A DNA stretch of 17,760 nucleotides. It comes from Hondaea fermentalgiana. Taxonomy: Eukaryota > Sar > Bigyra > Thraustochytrida > Thraustochytriidae. Position 1 is the stretch's first letter, and the number at the start of each line of letters is the position of its first letter. Below, piece after piece: positions 10,301 through 17,604 of this stretch. The position numbers were made by a program, and so were the translations under genes. The DNA is taken from positions 17,136 to 34,895 of the forward strand of contig NPFB01000082.1 in NCBI GenBank assembly GCA_014084085.1, given 5' to 3'. The notes under the pieces are model-generated. The model was not told the origin of the DNA, did no database searches, and saw nothing but the letters and a program-made list of their open reading frames with translations.

Positions 10301-13300
10301 GGTCCATTTTCAGAGATTGAGCCCGTCACCGTGGTTGGATCCGTGCCTTGCGATTCTTGCCCTGTTGATCCCGAGCTCAGCTTGCGTGAGCGAATTGACC
10401 CTTGACGCGACATAGGCACGAAAAACGTGTTCCAATCCATGACATCGCGAGCCGACCCATCTGAAGTCACCGACCGATTCTGGGAGGTGCGCTTTGAGAG
10501 TTGCCTCGATATTGACCCAGGGCCGCTTCTCTGTTCAAGTCGTCGCCTCAATCGGCGTCTGCTGTGTCCAGGCAACTCGTTGACTTCGCGCAAATTGCGG
10601 AGCTGCAGCGAGTTTCCGGTGATAAGGAGGCCTGTGTCGCCGTGCCAAGGAGAAAGGGTCAGCAGGCGAACACTTGCTCGGTTGGCGTTGACGCAAAGCA
10701 CGCCGTGAAAGAGGTAGCGCAATCGGTCCCAAAAGCCCAGCTTGGGCGAGCGCTTATCCGAAGACGATGGCAGCATGCGAGAGAGCGCAGCGTCGAAACC
10801 TCGCAATGTCGCGCTGAGACAGTCACCATGTGCAACGTTGAGTTGCGCACAAGAGAGCTCGACATCGTAGTAAAATTTGAGGGGGATTGCAACGCTTGGC
10901 AGGTTGCGGAAGAGTACGCCATAGGGATGTATGCCCATGCCCTCCAACAGATCTTGCGGTTTGAGCGTGAAGTCACGAGCAATGACCAGCGGAAAAGCCT
11001 CACTGAGCACTACGTTCGCTGTAGAAGTGCATGCGGGCGTGCCTCGAAGCTCTGCAAGAACCACCGATGCAGCACGTGGCAACGAAAGCGACCAGGCCTC
11101 AGCCAGAGGCCTCCGGTGGTCGCAAAGTTGAAAAACAAAGTGCTCCACGTCACATTGAAAGACGCGAGCCCCGATCGCGAATGAAAAGCCATGCGAGTGG
11201 GCATCCTGCGCAACGCGGTCGCTTGAGCAATCATCGAAAGCCCAGACGAGATCACGAAGACCCTGTTTTGAGTGCTCGAGGCTATCCCATTCGAGACCAA
11301 TTGCGACGCCTTTCAGACTAAAGAATGCAATGTACGAGGAGGAGCCCTTTCCGCTTCCGCGAGTGCTCGGTGGCGCAAAACGCTCAAGACGTGGGTCCTC
11401 ACGAAAAGCAGTGGGGTCGTGCAAAAAGCGTACAAGGACTTCATCCGCATGCACTTTAAGACGAATCCGCTGTCGACGGCCAGTACCAGCCCGGCCCTTC
11501 TTCTCCCCGCCACTTGCATTCGTTGCGCTTGTCCCATGCTTGCGGGTACCGCTACCATTTCTGCGGAGAATATTCCGTGGCTCGAGCTCATTTGCGACAC
11601 TGCCTACCTCCACGCCAAGCAACGGTTTGGAAGGGTCCAAGCTGCCGTCAAAGACACGTTGTGTGCTGCTCTCGTGTGAAGGGCTTCTTTGGCTCTCTCG
11701 AGGCATGTTGCGGGACGAATGCATTGGTGACCCAGGTGAGGCTGGAGAGACTATAGCGCGACGCGCCGAGAGATCTCGCAAGCCTTGTCGAAACGCCTTG
11801 CGCTGCCTCAAGACGGCCTGGAGTCCTCGTCCAAACTCAATGTCAGGGCCTTGCGTGACCTGCACCTGGTGAAGTCGAATGTCAGCTTGCAGAACATGGA
11901 CAACCGACCCGTGGGACGTCGCCGCGGCATTGCTTGGGCTGCTCGTCTCTCCATCTGAGGCTTGCTCTTCGCCAGACTCGAGGTCAAGCGATATCTTGCT
12001 GCATTTCACGACTGGATGGAACGACCCGGTCGAGTTGACAGATGTTGACGTTGCTTGCGCGAGCGAAGGCTTGCGGATGCGGACTCTAATATTCTCGCCC
12101 ACTTTTCGCTCCACGGAAACTTCCGGGAGCGCAAGACGAAAGGTGTGGCGCTGGTTGGAAAGCCCATCTACTGCGTGAAACGACACGGATATCTTGGCAA
12201 GAACAACCGAGACGTGGACCTTTCGTTTAACGACCGCCACGAGTGTGGCTGTCGGGGACGTCGATGATGGGGAGCTTGCGCGTCTTTCGGACTCCGGTCC
12301 GGGGCTGCTAACCTTGGATTTAGGCTGAGGTTGCGTCTTGAAGCATCGAAAGTACTCGTTCATGTAGTCGTAACCGAGGGCAACTCCTCGCAGCGCGCTT
12401 GCTCCGTGTACGTTTAGGCGCACACCTGGCTCGGCCCCCATGACCTTGACGGCCAAGTGCCGAGGCGCCGGCGCGCCCTTGTCCCAATGTATACGTGACT
12501 TGGACGTGATGGAGCCCGCAACTTGGAGAATGCGCGATCTTCGCTTCGAGGCGTCGAGATCTGCAGCCCCTGAAGGAATCTCGGCGCTCCACTGCACAAG
12601 CGCGTTAGTTCGGTGTTGCGCTTCGCGGGGCGTGAAAAGCTGCCACACTGAGGCAGGACCGGCAAAGACATCGAGTGCTGTGACGATGCGTTGCACACTG
12701 TGAGTCTGCTGTACTGCAGGTTTGCCAGCTTTTCGAGCGCTAAGCATCTCATGCGCAGCAAGCGCAGGCGGTACGCTTTGGTCGAACTTAAAGTCGATGG
12801 CCATTTTTTGCACTTGCGTTTGGATCTGCGTTGACGTGATAGTGTTCCCCTGAGGCGCTTGCCGACGCGTGTTGAGCGGGACGAGCGGCAATAGCGTAAG
12901 GTCAGCGTCTGACATCTCGACGTGAATTCGAAAGACGCGCATCGACGAGATGCCAAGGACTTCGGGTACCCAAAGAGAAGGGAGCAGCTTTGCCTCCCGT
13001 CTCGGCGCCCCTAGTTCCGGGGGGGCAACAGGCTCAAGTCGGTCTGGCCTCGTCTTTGCGCGACTTGATGGATTTCGCGCGGCTGCTGCAGTCTTTGACC
13101 CTAATGGGCTACTAGAGTCTTCCCCGTCTGCCGTGAGATCGTCCTCGTCGTCCTCGTCGTCTTCTTCGTCTTCCTCGTCTAGCTGAGAAAGTGCGCCGCG
13201 GAGACTTGCAAGACACTCAAAGACACTGACGCTCGCTTGCAACTCTGGTTTTTGAACATCAAGCTGGACGCGCACTGCCGTATCATGGTGGTGGTTGTTC

Positions 13301-16300
13301 TGGACTGGTTGCGAGCCGCCCGCTACTGGCGCCATTTCCAGCCAGGATGTAGGGAGCACAACGACGGTATTATAGGGCTCCTTGCATAGCGCGCACTTGG
13401 TATCATGCGAGGTGTTGCGGTTGTTGCACGAGGGACAGTCCCACGCACGGCCAGGCCCACGCTTGGTCTCGGAGGTCTGAGTAGCAGCTGGAGGTGCAAG
13501 ATCAGGGTCGTCGATTTCGCTGATCGAAGACCGCTGCAGATACTTGGGTTCTTGCAAGCTCCCCTGCGCCACGTCGCACTCGATAGAAATGCACAACCTA
13601 GAGTCACGTGTGCGGATGAATGTGTTCTTTTCGATCTCCGAAAGTAGCATGAGGGTCCGCGAATCGCGGACAGAGACTTGATTGGCGGCAACTCTTTCGA
13701 AAGAGACAGGAAGAATTGATGCAGTAACATGCTGAATACGGGTGGAAAACTCGAGAGATCGAGACACAAGCTTGCGCGCTTCGTCACCAACCGTTGTGCT
13801 CGAGTAGCCGGCATGAAGCTGCGTTTCTAGCTGGCAATGTAAAATGGCGCAACCCCCCGTTGCATTGTGCGCCCGCTCCCCCTGAACGGCGCATAACAGT
13901 GCTCCCACCTTGAAGTCACAATGAGACGGAAGACGGCGCAGCAAATTCAACAGGACATACTCAAAGGAGCTCACCGACTGCATTCGAGCTTGGCTGGCTT
14001 GCCTCTGCACTGATTTGGGCTGCTCATCTTCGTCCTCATCGTCGTCATCGTCCTCGTCGTTTCTATCATCGTGCGCTTCGAGCTCACCGTCCCGGTCGAC
14101 GCTGCCGGCACGATCAGAGTCGTCATCTTCGTCGCTTGCGCCTGGAGATGCCTCCTCGCCGGCAAAGCCGGCAATTACGGCGTCAGGAGATGGCTGATGT
14201 GCACCTGCAGATCCAATACCTGAGGCTGCACGGCCATTAAGAGGCAATTTGCAGACTGCGCATACCATATCGAGCGGTTGATTGTAAAAGCTGCAGCGTT
14301 CACACTCCCAACCTGCAGAGTCCACAGAGACTTCACTTGTGTCCTCTGAAAGCTCAGAGACGGCGCGTGATCGATGGTGTAGATGTTTTTGTTCTTGCTG
14401 CTGCTGCTGTTGCTGTTGCTGCTGCAATCGAGGGAAACGTTCTTTGCGTGAGAGTTCGATGCGTCGCTCCGCGGAGAGGTTGGCCAAATCTCGATCGCGG
14501 TCAGAGGCAACGTCTCCATCTCCGAGCGACGTCCCGCTACGAGATCCGCGTCGCTGACGACTGGCAGCATCCGACTGAGCGGCATGCAAATGTGCGAGAT
14601 GTGATTCCTTTTGCAGACCCACGACGACACGCATCGCTGTGAGGAGGTGGTGTGACGCAAGCAAGTCCATTTCGCCCACAAGGAAGGAAATTCGGTCCAA
14701 TGCGAAGGGACGGCGAGACTTTTTCGTCCAGGAACTTCCGTCGAGAGGTCCGCAAGAGCAGATTTCCCGCGCGATGCGCTCGCTGTATTCCATTGCATAT
14801 GCGATTCCAGCACCAATGCAAAGGTCACGCATGTGAAAGACGGGCGTAGAATTCATACCGCTTCCCACATCAATCTGAATTTTGCCAGCTGTGAATCGCC
14901 CTTCTGCTACGCTCGCCGAAGTTGATGGGCTCGAGCCGTTGGATGACGCGGTGCCACCCAAAGAATCACCATCAGCGTTTCCAGTGTCATCTTCATTTGA
15001 CGAAGACGTTGATCCTAAGGGCCCCGTGGGGTGCAAGGCGGTTGGCTTTGCGCACGAGAGCAGGAGCTCTCGGGCCTGAAAGTCAAAGTTTACATCGCTT
15101 GAAATAAAGCGCACGTCGATTCGGTCCACTTCAACCACCATGAAGCCGCTAATCCAGAGCAAGCGACCAATAAATTTCTGTTGCCTTGCGGACTTGCCGC
15201 CACGACCAGGCGCTGCGCTATCATTTGCTGAAGACGATTCCTTGCTGGTAGAGGAGGCAGAAGTGCTCTTCTTGTTGTCAGATTTAGAGCTTGACGATGC
15301 AGAGCTCATGTCAGCGTAGGCGCCTGAGCTGCAGCTGCTACTTGAGTTTCTGCCTGGCTGTGCGCCAGCGTTGGAGCTTGTGCTGCGACCAGAGGGTTTG
15401 CCCGACGCCTCCGGTGAGGGCAAGGGGGGCAGCAAGGTCTCAAGGAGAGCGTGTAGCATGTTGACCCGGACGCCGGATATAAGAAGTGTGAGGAGGGGTC
15501 GCGTGGATCCATGGAAAGGATTGATGGCCCGCGAGGTGAATTGAAGAGATGCCTCATCAACCTGGAAAATGGGTACGTCCTCTAAAAAGACAGCAATCCC
15601 ATCGATTTTCCTGCGCAAAATGTCAATGCGGCCAATTTCGGCCCGTGTGCCGAGCCCGAGCGCTTGGCGTGTGACCAGATTAATACCTGTACAGAGAAGC
15701 GAGGCAAGGGTTCCCGGTCGCGCAAGAACAATGCCTGTGAGTCCGATGAGAAGAATGGGCGCGAGCAGCGTGGGCAAGGGAAACCCGATGAGTCGAAATC
15801 CAAGACTAAGAAGTACTGACAAGACCGTGTAGATTGCAACGATGACTAGCAGAATCAATGTCGGCACGGAGGCGGACCAGCGCGTGGTAGCTCCGCTCGC
15901 TCCATTTGATCCGGGTGCATTAGCTGTGGTTGAACCCCGTCGCCTCAGCTCAAAGGCTCCATCTGTCGGGCTGCCTCGGGTGTCTCGGCCGAGAAACGAC
16001 GATCCGATGCTCCACGAACGGTCAAGTTGGCTCTGGCCTGCGCTAAAGGAGGACGAGGACCTGTCAAGACTTCGCGTCATGGAGAGTTCGCGCGACAGTC
16101 TGGATCCTGTCCCCTTGCGAAACAAGCTTGGCACGGAGCTGCTCGTTACCGAGGGCGACACCGATGTGGGGATCGAAGCCAGATCGTCGTCATGGAGCAG
16201 CCTTTGCTGCGATGCAGGCAAGGGCACCCTTCTCCGCAGCTGTTGCGTCCACAGGTGCTCCTCCTCCTCCTCCTCCTCCTCCTCCTCGTCGTCCTCGCCG

Positions 16301-16458
16301 CCGCCCTCGCGGTCCTCCTCGCGGCGTCCCCCTCGCGGCGGCTCGCTAATGTCGGTGTCCGGGTCCGCGCCCCACCATCTCGCGCTCGCCCAGCCGCGTG
16401 ACCCCGCCGACGACGAGGCGCCCGAGGCGCCGCTCTCGAGCCGCGGTCTGCGCGACAT
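4381..16458 (-). CDS. Giant bridge-like lipid-transfer protein, BLTP2/Fmp27/SABRE/Hobbit family, with RanBP2 zinc fingers and a PH-like domain
   Basis: The frame encodes about 4,025 residues without an intron. An acidic N-terminus with poly-Glu (near 57-68) precedes two hydrophobic segments at 198-226 and 228-248, the expected ER anchor. The diagnostic segment is LGFWDRLRYLFHG, with W at 1910, matching the GFWDK signature of Fmp27/SABRE/Hobbit proteins. A conserved-looking stretch ending in MFFMRFF lies near 3380-3403, and a C-terminal TWQKFFSHLRQRL segment near 3842. Known members form long hydrophobic grooves that carry phospholipids between the ER and the plasma membrane. Two RanBP2-type zinc fingers (717-736 and 1006-1025) and a PH-like domain (about 3525-3660) appear added. 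Disordered Ser, Gln and Asp/Glu-rich linkers raise the length well above the usual 2,200-2,900. The ATG at 16458 has G at -3. The only other in-frame ATG, at 17001 (+181 residues), has T at -3 and opens a low-complexity Arg/Ala/Pro-rich segment. The family call is fairly firm; the added domains are read from motifs only. Confidence 0.78.
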   Translation of the reverse strand: MSRRPRLESGASGASSSAGSRGWASARWWGADPDTDISEPPRGGRREEDREGGGEDDEEEEEEEEEEHLWTQQLRRRVPLPASQQRLLHDDDLASIPTSVSPSVTSSSVPSLFRKGTGSRLSRELSMTRSLDRSSSSFSAGQSQLDRSWSIGSSFLGRDTRGSPTDGAFELRRRGSTTANAPGSNGASGATTRWSASVPTLILLVIVAIYTVLSVLLSLGFRLIGFPLPTLLAPILLIGLTGIVLARPGTLASLLCTGINLVTRQALGLGTRAEIGRIDILRRKIDGIAVFLEDVPIFQVDEASLQFTSRAINPFHGSTRPLLTLLISGVRVNMLHALLETLLPPLPSPEASGKPSGRSTSSNAGAQPGRNSSSSCSSGAYADMSSASSSSKSDNKKSTSASSTSKESSSANDSAAPGRGGKSARQQKFIGRLLWISGFMVVEVDRIDVRFISSDVNFDFQARELLLSCAKPTALHPTGPLGSTSSSNEDDTGNADGDSLGGTASSNGSSPSTSASVAEGRFTAGKIQIDVGSGMNSTPVFHMRDLCIGAGIAYAMEYSERIAREICSCGPLDGSSWTKKSRRPFALDRISFLVGEMDLLASHHLLTAMRVVVGLQKESHLAHLHAAQSDAASRQRRGSRSGTSLGDGDVASDRDRDLANLSAERRIELSRKERFPRLQQQQQQQQQQEQKHLHHRSRAVSELSEDTSEVSVDSAGWECERCSFYNQPLDMVCAVCKLPLNGRAASGIGSAGAHQPSPDAVIAGFAGEEASPGASDEDDDSDRAGSVDRDGELEAHDDRNDEDDDDDEDEDEQPKSVQRQASQARMQSVSSFEYVLLNLLRRLPSHCDFKVGALLCAVQGERAHNATGGCAILHCQLETQLHAGYSSTTVGDEARKLVSRSLEFSTRIQHVTASILPVSFERVAANQVSVRDSRTLMLLSEIEKNTFIRTRDSRLCISIECDVAQGSLQEPKYLQRSSISEIDDPDLAPPAATQTSETKRGPGRAWDCPSCNNRNTSHDTKCALCKEPYNTVVVLPTSWLEMAPVAGGSQPVQNNHHHDTAVRVQLDVQKPELQASVSVFECLASLRGALSQLDEEDEEDDEDDEDDLTADGEDSSSPLGSKTAAAARNPSSRAKTRPDRLEPVAPPELGAPRREAKLLPSLWVPEVLGISSMRVFRIHVEMSDADLTLLPLVPLNTRRQAPQGNTITSTQIQTQVQKMAIDFKFDQSVPPALAAHEMLSARKAGKPAVQQTHSVQRIVTALDVFAGPASVWQLFTPREAQHRTNALVQWSAEIPSGAADLDASKRRSRILQVAGSITSKSRIHWDKGAPAPRHLAVKVMGAEPGVRLNVHGASALRGVALGYDYMNEYFRCFKTQPQPKSKVSSPGPESERRASSPSSTSPTATLVAVVKRKVHVSVVLAKISVSFHAVDGLSNQRHTFRLALPEVSVERKVGENIRVRIRKPSLAQATSTSVNSTGSFHPVVKCSKISLDLESGEEQASDGETSSPSNAAATSHGSVVHVLQADIRLHQVQVTQGPDIEFGRGLQAVLRQRKAFRQGLRDLSARRAIVSPASPGSPMHSSRNMPRESQRSPSHESSTQRVFDGSLDPSKPLLGVEVGSVANELEPRNILRRNGSGTRKHGTSATNASGGEKKGRAGTGRRQRIRLKVHADEVLVRFLHDPTAFREDPRLERFAPPSTRGSGKGSSSYIAFFSLKGVAIGLEWDSLEHSKQGLRDLVWAFDDCSSDRVAQDAHSHGFSFAIGARVFQCDVEHFVFQLCDHRRPLAEAWSLSLPRAASVVLAELRGTPACTSTANVVLSEAFPLVIARDFTLKPQDLLEGMGIHPYGVLFRNLPSVAIPLKFYYDVELSCAQLNVAHGDCLSATLRGFDAALSRMLPSSSDKRSPKLGFWDRLRYLFHGVLCVNANRASVRLLTLSPWHGDTGLLITGNSLQLRNLREVNELPGHSRRRLRRRLEQRSGPGSISRQLSKRTSQNRSVTSDGSARDVMDWNTFFVPMSRQGSIRSRKLSSGSTGQESQGTDPTTVTGSISENGPGGNANTPVAPTGREWELTCSQLVVSAIRDERAGKVLQTTLLTVPRARLQVSFRWGNATTMDHYVQLSHGPEARPWNIDDMYRDFRSDGLDLGLKFELGAALRERQPGRQQDTASSSDPVAEGVSGPLGGQESGSVQRGVDAQDLGDGGSVYSNSKTITTAPEDDLDDDVFDCLYPTLTLCWEAYPLICEIRRSFAPLGPPRTAPETATFARLLTRLRIGILADRPRLLWWEEPRSEAALFIAADSVVTRIEYIRPPDEGTNWVPPCGYPPSWVQHALLVQCSSVQSHFIPRAMPFVVISESAILVEERTYMDASGCSWRFWSSFPPPPPATLQTMNSSAKPDGKPARGLSASEPWVMTPAIMLTAGQWQQMQATMKTRESTSSHETPDTYFEESEAGEEEAFTIRIDEARVRWDINIRDAIFMVIGSVMFAFRQQAKVDERLHEEAMLAFASESETSKGRKGASDDDNEESARKSAESKSKVPQGADGASVETSSRAGASFGNENFEVEERQEQFDGHFMGPLVDFEDAFAPEVRPSRLMNELLIMSDRSHGRTFTTPIAYVEHWVPDEDSALINTSPDSAGSSNPSPGLDGRPSNDSGVATDLGLLPEEEEFPEDSAHREEEPQESSDGDSESRGNLEFLVKLRWGQVFLRAGADAAFVTGELATVRTFKSLLKCFDRVSGGEMPGFEMVRKEVDVRVSGAQVFTLTADGADERRERCTPWVNLRRGYETFCFTDTLEDYAFCFHEEEDASDERDSFGEPILRSTSAHRRNFDTYGGSGKRKGGVEHRPALESMDFSIHEVTFAIIPPDVSDLKRPLSPSDARIPRGKFVIAMPKLDICLDSRAFFDILGVIRKLLLVMPSPDYTALLRKSKASDDHSSQADHARADSTDWEETFGELDDHGMFDDSDSDVGHSGKSARAGLLMQDSFAAEDMSVSDVDSDSAEAVNLEGDKLLPGHEGAMDNDSGSERSGAASTSVSGPTMSTLVSGSSAAATAGGTSARRHVVARGHSRSRSVEMLPTNVGRGSRHKPTASEMGLSTMDPGDLALIRNESRHVRSGSKGSFSSRNSQPRRGNTFYGNISSRLRPRHKHTNGHGSSTLSGAASVGSHNSERRRRDSIVSSKQLISEAEAELVANNNSMSVLNKIVQRVVGLRSIEHVARESELVYVIDKASIRLVEDGPSASAGASSSSSSSSSSSSSAASSSSATPGGIHDSAHSSAQQGYEWQRESTKGKVEYDRVNMHLVSLRGSHTFADDGSTRVQISLGEILVADSMQSESEFRDILRGYVVSSGSNDSSRVPILRIDARTRPHFIIGDYKVNVYEMLQLLIYPGAPSYRLAVHLTYDAAMFFMRFFRSEPDEDLDSDDTTAVAKKPNNSPAPATSASSTRQPPPPLQPHQDPQHASQQQGGTLEGPKQRRGSVVESISGPALGKRGRGRSSSAENVREASATALASASPSLGNEASARGERLVRSGYILKRGRNDISWAAGRVRRNYCQLRVVRIDGELRHVVLEYYRSDFETRLRLPPRGTVDLRNVVVLEFSQDDGAPKHALDMVVEIPNASPRGPGLGGPIQTVRYTFSPDLSGKRGRNIQPHVASAEWVAAMRPFCRKDVLGPKIQRFLEDEATKAHFEDISAAALKILVSYTQRRTGTSASAHRRDALQHQQLQQLQLGRSHLQGAMDLADAQLLAAEGIPLEMLCDPAEYERFLVLNQARRYLLSKRRASALGLLDRDTIRMHSGELVDLVFMQYTRTSDLNISVAAQGFPYPVRKFTNKRAECSALVLRNGLLTWQKFFSHLRQRLTRSLIKSLLLTGATGARTRERNMIREAQEQQKREEAAAAAAAANRERGSSRMHTIRPPNLKFLSTFSQGQMPGAQQVNSANSNSSSHGGGSADEIKKSGSAAHKSPTSARAGAGAGDVAGDAEPESAASAESRRKRGFRFSSTTSPLSTISSTGTAANSLSGEPPSAQDQE
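6701..6740. repeat. (GAA)n tract coding for poly-Ser
   Basis: About 13 GAA units on the plus strand are read on the minus strand as a Ser run near residue 3241-3254 of the giant protein. Long GAA/TTC tracts can form triplex DNA and are length-variable. Nearby codons extend the Ser run with mixed codons, so the serine content itself may be under selection. Confidence 0.9.
13139..13179. repeat. GTCCTCGTC-type repeat coding for an acidic run
   Basis: Imperfect TCC/TCG/TCT-type triplets on the plus strand encode a Glu/Asp run in the giant protein, about 80 residues after the second zinc finger. It is one of several acidic disordered linkers in that protein; others are near 14030-14080 and 16258-16290. 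Confidence 0.75.
14395..14424. repeat. CTG/TTG tract coding for poly-Gln
   Basis: Ten consecutive codons on the minus strand (CAG or CAA mixed) encode Gln at about residues 679-688 of the giant protein, some 30 residues before the first zinc finger. The mix of CAG and CAA suggests the run is not a pure, recent expansion. Confidence 0.9.
16259..16287. repeat. (TCC)n tract coding for poly-Glu
   Basis: About nine CTC/TCC units on the plus strand encode an unbroken Glu run in the N-terminal cytosolic tail of the giant protein, followed on the N-terminal side by more Asp and Glu. It is a simple triplet repeat inside the coding region. Confidence 0.9.
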
Positions 16459-16526
16459 CCCCGCCGCTCGCCGCCGGCGTCTTCGTCCGCGGTCTGCGGC
16501 GCCGCGCCCTCGCGCTCGGCCTTCTC

Positions 16527-16601
16527 CAGGGCCTGCTTCTGCAAGACCAGCTTCTCCAAGACCTGCTTCTCCAAGACCAGCTTCTCCAAGCCCTGCTTCG
16601 T
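16527..16601. repeat. Five tandem copies of a 15-bp unit
   Basis: Units start at 16527, 16542, 16557, 16572 and 16587, with consensus CAAGACCAGCTTCTC (C/T variation at one site and weaker outer copies). The period is a multiple of three. If translated in phase with the giant gene the array would give EAGLG pentapeptides, but it lies upstream of the preferred ATG at 16458. Confidence 0.9.
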
Positions 16602-16719
16602 GCTCGTCCTCGCTGCAAAGCGCGGCGCAGCCGGCACCCAAGCGCGCACGCACGACGCGAGCAGGCTCGAGAAGATGCTCGCCAGCTTGCTCGGCGCGAG
16701 GAGCTCCGCGGGCCTTGGT

Positions 16720-16745
16720 GGAGCGGAGCGGAGCGGAGTGGAGTG
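16720..16745. repeat. (GGAGC)n / (GGAGT)n pentanucleotide repeat
   Basis: Four to five units of GGAGC drift to GGAGT. The repeat lies in the 5' flank of the giant gene. Confidence 0.8.
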
Positions 16746-17183
16746 TCTCGAGGCCAGCTCGCCACGCGATGCGGAGGGCGGGATGGGACGAGGTCGGGCA
16801 GGGGCTTGCTTGTCTTCTGGCGGGGCAGGCAAGCAAACAATCAGTGGGGGTCAAAGTCGAGCACCGCTGCCGGGCGAGGCCTCTTCGCGCAGGGCTGACG
16901 CGAGCTGGCCCGCCTCGGGCTGGGAGTACTGAGAATGTTGCTTTGGGGAGAGAGCGGAGGATCGATCTCGTGTCTTGTCTTCGGCCAGTCGGATTGGGCA
17001 TGCATGCGTGCGATGACCGGTAGGCCTATACACGGGATGTCGATTTTCATAGTTGGACACAAGCTTGCGTCTACTATGATGACTCTCCTTGTCAAAGATG
17101 CAAGTGCCACAAATTTCCTCGAAGCGGCAGCACAGCAGGAGCATTAGCAGGCAGATGGGTTGGATGATTAATCTTTCTCTTTG

Positions 17184-17235
17184 CATCTCATCTCATCTCA
17201 TCGCATCACATCACCTCACATCATTCGATCATTCA
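17184..17235. repeat. CATCT/CATCA degenerate pentanucleotide repeat
   Basis: The stretch starts with three CATCT units and continues with CATCG, CATCA and CATTC variants. It is intergenic between the giant gene and the tRNA genes. Confidence 0.8.
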
Positions 17236-17351
17236 AGCTGCGGTCGGCAGCGGGCGGTCAGTCAATCCTCCAAGAAAAACGTTCGCTGCGGCCGCTGAAT
17301 GCTTGTCGCAGTCGGCTTGTAAAGCCACAAGGTATTTTACACTAACAGTAA

Positions 17352-17392
17352 ACAGCTGCAAGCTGCAGCTGCCGGCTGCAGTCGACATACAG
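17352..17392. repeat. Cluster of overlapping CAGCTG/CTGCAG palindromes with a perfect inverted repeat
   Basis: AGCTGCA, a 3-nt spacer, and TGCAGCT form a perfect inverted repeat at 17354-17370. GCAGC...GCTGC adds a second potential hairpin just to its right, and another CAGCTG lies near 17390. CAGCTG is also the core recognised by E-box-binding bHLH proteins in other eukaryotes, so the cluster could be a binding region, but no function is shown here. Confidence 0.6.
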
Positions 17393-17525
17393 CTGCACTG
17401 GCGCAGCAGCCACAGCCAGGTGCAAGCTATAACCTTGCTACATCCACAATCTCAAGTAGTATACACTGCTATACAATGGTGATCCTAACGCTCCTTGGAG
17501 CCAAACTGCTTGTCAATCTCGACAA

Positions 17526-17603
17526 ACGAAGAAGAAAAGAGAAGAAGTCGTTAAAAAAAAAAAAGAAAGAGAAAGGGACGGGGGGGAAAAGGGAAAAAAA
17601 AAG
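17526..17603. repeat. Purine-rich tract (A/G runs)
   Basis: The plus strand is almost entirely A and G, including a 12-nt A-run and a 7-nt G-run. Read in tRNA sense it is a pyrimidine tract directly downstream of the tRNA gene and includes its terminator. Confidence 0.8.
17594..17602 (-). terminator. Pol III terminator of the first tRNA gene
   Basis: Nine consecutive T residues in tRNA sense start two bases after the discriminator base. This is a strong standard RNA polymerase III stop. Confidence 0.9.
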
Positions 17604-17604
17604 T

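Larger units (their letters stand above)
16459..17593. other. 5' flank of the giant gene and intergenic region up to the tRNA genes
   Basis: About 1.1 kb between the preferred ATG of the giant gene and the tRNA terminator. From 16459 to 17001 the frame stays open in phase with the giant gene but translates to low-complexity Arg/Ala/Pro/Gly-rich sequence with five 15-bp tandem units and a (GGAGC)n run, so I read it as 5' UTR or promoter, or at most a disordered extension. From 17002 to 17593 there is a CATCT-type pentanucleotide repeat, a dense cluster of CAGCTG/CTGCAG palindromes, and a purine tract. No convincing protein gene or second RNA gene is visible. Confidence 0.6.

Noticed and set aside
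4381..16458. VPS13 or another bridge protein as the family for the giant gene
   Set aside because: The PH-like domain recalls VPS13, but there is no N-terminal chorein start; the membrane-anchored N-terminus and the GFWD...HG motif point to the BLTP2/Fmp27 family instead. BLTP1 (Csf1/Tweek) is less likely for the same reason.
16527..16601. Tandem 15-bp units considered as a CRISPR-like array
   Set aside because: The units abut with no spacers and the host appears eukaryotic; it is a minisatellite.
15842..17023. A 393-codon open frame on the plus strand opposite the N-terminus of the giant gene
   Set aside because: It is the complement of Ser/Glu/Arg-rich coding DNA and has no recognisable content; the hydrophobic anchor and the conserved core are on the other strand.
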